From positions 1 through 8,982 of the forward strand of contig JAIUNH010000123.1 in NCBI GenBank assembly GCA_020161965.1: a stretch of 8,982 bases of DNA, in the 5' to 3' direction. Below the pieces are notes generated by a model. The model ran no database searches and had not been told where the DNA came from. It saw only the letters and a list, made by a program, of their open reading frames with translations. How positions within the stretch are numbered: the first letter of the stretch is position 1; the number at the start of each line of letters is the position of its first letter. This DNA comes from Pseudomonadota bacterium (GTDB lineage Bacteria; Pseudomonadota; Alphaproteobacteria; CACIAM-22H2). The position numbers and the translations under genes were made by a program. This document shows positions 6,666-8,982 of this stretch, one piece after another.

Positions 6666-7853
6666 TTATTCGTCGAGAAACGCTTTGAGCTTGTCGGCGA
6701 CGCGCGTCAAGGACAGCACGCCGTCCAAATGGCCGCCATTGCCGGGAATGACGGCGATATCGGCCTGCTTGCCCTGGCGCTTCAGGATATCGACGGCCTT
6801 TTGCGCGTAGCCGGGCAGCAGCAGCAAATCGCTTTCGGCGGGAATGAACAGCGCACGCGCTTTGATGCGGCCCAGCCCTTCCTCCAGATTGTTCTGGTGG
6901 CCGGTCACGAACAACTGGTTCGCGCGGACGAGATAGACAAAATGGTTGGCGTCCGACACGCGGGCACGGGCAAGCGAGACTTGGTCGAGCGTGGCGTCGA
7001 TCGCGAAGCGGTTGTCCCATGACGCGAGCGGGTTCTTGGTCGTCTCCGCCCAGCGCCGTCCGAACGTCGCATCGGCCCAGCCATGGGCGCGCGCGTCGAG
7101 CGTCACCATTTTGAGCGATAGGGCGAGGCCGGCCGTCGGTTCCGGCCCGCCATACCAATCGCCGTTCTTGAAATTGGGATCGAGCGTGATGGGCTGCGCC
7201 CAAACACCCAGGCGCGCGATCGTATAGGCATCGGCCTCGCCCACGCCGATGACGGGCACGACGCGCTTGACGAAATCGGGGAAGGCGGCGGCCCATTCCA
7301 GCGCCTGCATGGCGCCCATCGACGCGCCCACGGCGGCGTGCACCGACGTAACACCCAACGAATCCAGCAGCGCCTTCTGCACGTTCACGAAGTCGCGGAT
7401 CGTGACGATGGGAAAGCGCATGCCGTAGGGCTTGCCGGTGGCGGGATCGATCGAAGCCGGACCGGTGGTCACTGTCGTGCCGTCGCGCGTGTTGAGATTG
7501 ACCAGCGAGTCGGCCGAGACGACGAAATACTTGTCGGTGTCGATCGCCTTGCCCGGCCCGATGATCGCATCCCAATAGCCGGGGGCAGGCTGGTCGGAGC
7601 GATAGCGCCCGGCGGCGTTGGAATTGCCGGAGAAGAAATGCGGCACGATCACCGCGTTGTCGCGCGCGGCGTTGAGGCGGCCGTAGCTTTCCCAGCCGAT
7701 TTTGACGTCGGGAATCGGGACGCCGCCGGTGGTGGTGTAGCTCGGCAGCGCGAAAACCTTCTTTTCGACGATGCCGATACCGCGATCCTGCGCGTGCAAA
7801 GGAGCGGCGAATAGCAACGCTGCGACGGCCGCAAGGGCGATCCGGATTCGCAT
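6666..7853 (-). CDS. Exported alpha/beta hydrolase of the homoserine O-acetyltransferase (MetX) fold
   Basis: The protein has 395 residues. The first 21-22 form a clear Sec signal peptide: a basic start (MRIR), a hydrophobic core (IALAAVAALLFAAPL) and likely cleavage after LHA. The mature part matches the MetX family: HFFSGNSNAAG (72-82) in the place of the oxyanion-region HALTG block, IDTDKYFVV (104-112), DPATGKPYG (136-144), the nucleophile elbow GASMGAMQALEW with Ser178, acidic SD at 341-342, and His375 in GGHLDGVL. The Ser-Asp-His triad therefore appears complete. Cytoplasmic MetX makes acetylhomoserine; a secreted version has no acetyl-CoA and is more likely an esterase, deacylase or lactonase acting in the periplasm. 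That role is inferred. GGGGAG lies 7 bases before ATG 7853. It heads a two-gene unit with the downstream SDR and is divergent from the SDR at 7969. Confidence 0.85.
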   Translation of the reverse strand: MRIRIALAAVAALLFAAPLHAQDRGIGIVEKKVFALPSYTTTGGVPIPDVKIGWESYGRLNAARDNAVIVPHFFSGNSNAAGRYRSDQPAPGYWDAIIGPGKAIDTDKYFVVSADSLVNLNTRDGTTVTTGPASIDPATGKPYGMRFPIVTIRDFVNVQKALLDSLGVTSVHAAVGASMGAMQALEWAAAFPDFVKRVVPVIGVGEADAYTIARLGVWAQPITLDPNFKNGDWYGGPEPTAGLALSLKMVTLDARAHGWADATFGRRWAETTKNPLASWDNRFAIDATLDQVSLARARVSDANHFVYLVRANQLFVTGHQNNLEEGLGRIKARALFIPAESDLLLLPGYAQKAVDILKRQGKQADIAVIPGNGGHLDGVLSLTRVADKLKAFLDE

Positions 7854-7877
7854 GAGTTTTCTCCCCGAATTCGCCCG

Positions 7878-7906
7878 ACTTTAGTCATGCGAACGGCCAG
7901 CGCCAA
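7878..7906 (-). promoter_or_regulatory. Candidate sigma-70-type promoter for the hydrolase-SDR unit
   Basis: On the - strand TTGGCG (complement of 7901-7906) and TAAAGT (complement of 7878-7883) are separated by exactly 17 bases, with four of six matches to each consensus hexamer. Transcription would begin near 7871, about 18 bases before ATG 7853, leaving room for the GGGGAG ribosome binding site at 7861-7866. Promoters in GC-rich alphaproteobacteria are poorly predicted by consensus, so this is only a candidate. Confidence 0.35.
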
Positions 7907-7957
7907 GCACTTGCATCCTTTACGTCCGCGCGCCAGGATCGCCGCTCACAAAATTCC

Positions 7958-7965
7958 AGGAGGAA
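7958..7965 (+). promoter_or_regulatory. Strong ribosome binding site of the KDF dehydrogenase-like SDR
   Basis: AGGAGGAA precedes ATG 7969 with the GGAGG core 5 bases from the start. It fixes the start of the SDR. The rest of the 115-base divergent region (7854-7968) is relatively A/T-rich compared with the flanking genes and should hold the promoters of both directions. For the + strand the best I see is TTGCAT at 7911-7916 with a poor CAGGAT 17 bases on. Confidence 0.8.
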
Positions 7966-7968
7966 GCG

Positions 7969-8706
7969 ATGGCGGGTCGGTTGGCGGGTAAGACGGCGTT
8001 CGTGACGGCGGCGGGGCAGGGTATCGGCAGGGCCAGCGCGCTGTCCTTCCACGCCGAAGGCGCCAAGGTGATCGCGACCGATCTCGACACCGCCAAGATG
8101 GCCGATCTCGCCGATAAGGGCATCGTCGTGCGCAAGCTCGACGTCATGGACCGCGCCGCGATTTTCGCGACGGGCAAGGAATTCGCCAACGTCGACGTGA
8201 TGTTCAACTGTGCGGGCTTCGTCCATAACGGCACGATCCTCGACTGCGACGACAAGGCCTGGGATTTCTCGATGAACCTGAACGTCCGTTCGATGTTCTG
8301 GACGATCCAGGCCTTCCTGCCCGCGATGCTGGAACGCAAGAAGGGCACGATCGTCAACATGTCGTCGGGCGCCGGCCCGGTGAAGGGCCCGCCCAACCGC
8401 TTCGTCTACGCGGCGTCGAAGGCGGCGGTCGTGGGCTTGACCAAATCGGTCGCCAGCGATTTCGTGAAGCACGGCATTCGCTGCAACGCGATCTGCCCCG
8501 GCACGGTCGACACACCCTCGCTGCAGGGCCGCATCGGCACGGCGGCCGACGTCGAACAGGCGCGCAAGGATTTCCTCGCCCGCCAGCCGATGGGCCGCTT
8601 CGGCACGGCCGAGGAAATCGCCGCGTTGGCGCTGTTCCTGGCCTCCGACGAATCCGGCTTCATCACCGGTGCCGAATTCAAAATCGACGGCGGCTGGTCG
8701 CTGTAA
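7969..8706 (+). CDS. SDR oxidoreductase, 2-keto-3-deoxy-L-fuconate/rhamnonate dehydrogenase-like
   Basis: The protein has 245 residues. The N-terminus GRLAGKTAFVTAAGQGIG carries TAAGQGIG at 13-20, with Ala in place of the first Gly of the usual TGxxxGIG, as in the DHRS6-like group. Asp38 in ATDLD favours NAD. FNCAGFVHNGTILDCD (79-94), the tetrad residues Asn105, Ser132/133, Tyr147 and Lys151, KGPPNRFVYAASKAA, RCNAICPGTVDTPSL (171-185), ARQPMGRFGTAEEIA and a C-terminal IDGGWS make a strong match to dehydrogenases of 2-keto-3-deoxy-L-fuconate or L-rhamnonate. These oxidise the acid at C4 or C5 in the non-phosphorylating L-fucose/L-rhamnose routes. Vertebrate relatives act on 3-hydroxybutyrate, so substrate choice stays open. 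No fuconate dehydratase or hydrolase partner is in the window. The gene is divergent from the exported hydrolase and ends directly against the opposing SDR. Confidence 0.85.
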   Translation: MAGRLAGKTAFVTAAGQGIGRASALSFHAEGAKVIATDLDTAKMADLADKGIVVRKLDVMDRAAIFATGKEFANVDVMFNCAGFVHNGTILDCDDKAWDFSMNLNVRSMFWTIQAFLPAMLERKKGTIVNMSSGAGPVKGPPNRFVYAASKAAVVGLTKSVASDFVKHGIRCNAICPGTVDTPSLQGRIGTAADVEQARKDFLARQPMGRFGTAEEIAALALFLASDESGFITGAEFKIDGGWSL

Positions 8707-8709
8707 CTA
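8704..8709. other. Zero-gap convergent stop junction (SDR / SDR)
   Basis: TAACTA holds TAA of the + strand SDR (8704-8706) directly followed by the complement of TAG of the - strand SDR (8707-8709), the same six bases as at 5890-5895. A 6-base inverted repeat (CGGCGG 8688-8693, CCGCCG 8723-8728) surrounds it, but both arms encode the conserved Gly-Gly near each SDR C-terminus and the 29-base loop makes it a weak terminator. Confidence 0.85.
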
Positions 8710-8982
8710 GTAGGTGCTGCGCCCGCCGGTGATGTCGAAGACCGCACCGGTCGAGAAGGAGCAGAGCGGCGAGGACAGCCAGAGCACGAGGGACGCGATT
8801 TCGTCGACTTGGACGAAGCGGCCCATCGGGATCTTGCTCAGCATGTATTCGACATGCGCCTCGGTCATCTGCTTCAGGATGTCGGTTTCGGCGACGGCGG
8901 GTGTGACGCAATTCACCAGCACGTTCGACTTGGCGAGTTCCTTGCCGAGCGATTTGGTGAGGCCGATCAAGCCCGCCTTCGC
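8707..8982 (-). CDS. Classical SDR oxidoreductase, C-terminal part (5' end outside window)
   Basis: The frame is open to the right edge and supplies the last 91 residues of an SDR that is normally about 250 long. The first visible residues are AKAGLIGLTKSLGKELA; the leading Lys (codon 8977-8979) is most likely the catalytic Lys of YxxxK, whose Tyr is just outside. Then come NVLVNCVTPAVAETDI, KIPMGRFVQVDEIASLVLWL, FSTGAVFDITGG and a C-terminal GGRSTY. TPAVAETDI replaces the usual PG-x-x-x-T with PA. The family is certain, but the substrate cannot be read from this part. As a fourth SDR in the window, in a sugar-acid context, it probably oxidises a sugar, sugar lactone precursor or polyol. The TTG at 8970 is not a plausible start because the fold is already in progress there. 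Confidence 0.88.
   Translation of the reverse strand, partial: AKAGLIGLTKSLGKELAKSNVLVNCVTPAVAETDILKQMTEAHVEYMLSKIPMGRFVQVDEIASLVLWLSSPLCSFSTGAVFDITGGRSTY

Noticed and set aside
6649..7575. N-terminal extension of the Ga5DH-like SDR frame up to 7575, giving 560 residues
   Set aside because: The extension is out of phase with the exported hydrolase gene on the same strand, has no domain, and the SDR fold and a ribosome binding site start at 6648.
6666..7853. Calling the exported hydrolase metX (homoserine O-acetyltransferase)
   Set aside because: It has a signal peptide and altered elbow glycines, and no methionine gene is nearby; fold membership does not show the reaction.
8688..8728. Inverted repeat as an intrinsic terminator between the two convergent SDR genes
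   Set aside because: Only 6 paired bases, a 29-base loop, no T-run, and both arms are explained by conserved Gly-Gly codons.

Overview
The window is a GC-rich, densely packed bacterial stretch whose theme is the uptake and oxidation of sugar acids. Base composition, strong G/C at third codon positions and the gene repertoire suggest an alphaproteobacterium, perhaps Rhodospirillales-like. That placement is an inference from style, not from a marker gene. No RNA genes, insertion sequences, integrases, CRISPR arrays or phage genes were seen.

Positions 1-5892 (+ strand) look like one operon. In order it holds: the C-terminal two thirds of a 2-dehydro-3-deoxygalactonokinase (DgoK); a D-isomer-specific 2-hydroxyacid dehydrogenase of the CtBP-like group; a DenD-type (D-erythronate dehydrogenase-like) extended SDR; a long fused two-domain ABC permease; and its ATPase with a TOBE domain. 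Spacing is tight: a 4-base overlap, a 40-base gap, a 1-base overlap, then a 16-base gap. The set implies import of an anionic sugar acid or related compound followed by oxidation and phosphorylation. No substrate-binding protein lies inside the window.

Positions 5893-7853 (- strand) hold two genes read leftward: a secreted alpha/beta hydrolase of the homoserine acetyltransferase (MetX) fold, then a gluconate 5-dehydrogenase-like classical SDR. The SDR ends exactly where the ABC ATPase gene ends. A 115-base divergent intergenic region (7854-7968) separates the hydrolase from a + strand SDR (7969-8706). That SDR closely resembles 2-keto-3-deoxy-L-fuconate/rhamnonate dehydrogenases (DHRS6-like group). 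It meets, again with no gap, the C-terminal end of a further classical SDR that runs off the right edge (8707-8982, - strand).

Taken together the genes encode four NAD(P)-dependent SDRs, one 2-hydroxyacid dehydrogenase, one KDGal-type kinase, one ABC importer and one exported hydrolase. This is the signature of a catabolic island for aldonates or deoxy-sugar acids. The exact substrate cannot be read from the sequence. The most notable points are the combination of a phosphorylating and a non-phosphorylating 2-keto-3-deoxy acid route, the exported MetX-fold protein, the N-terminally extended permease coupled to denD, and the identical TAACTA zero-gap junctions at both convergent gene pairs.
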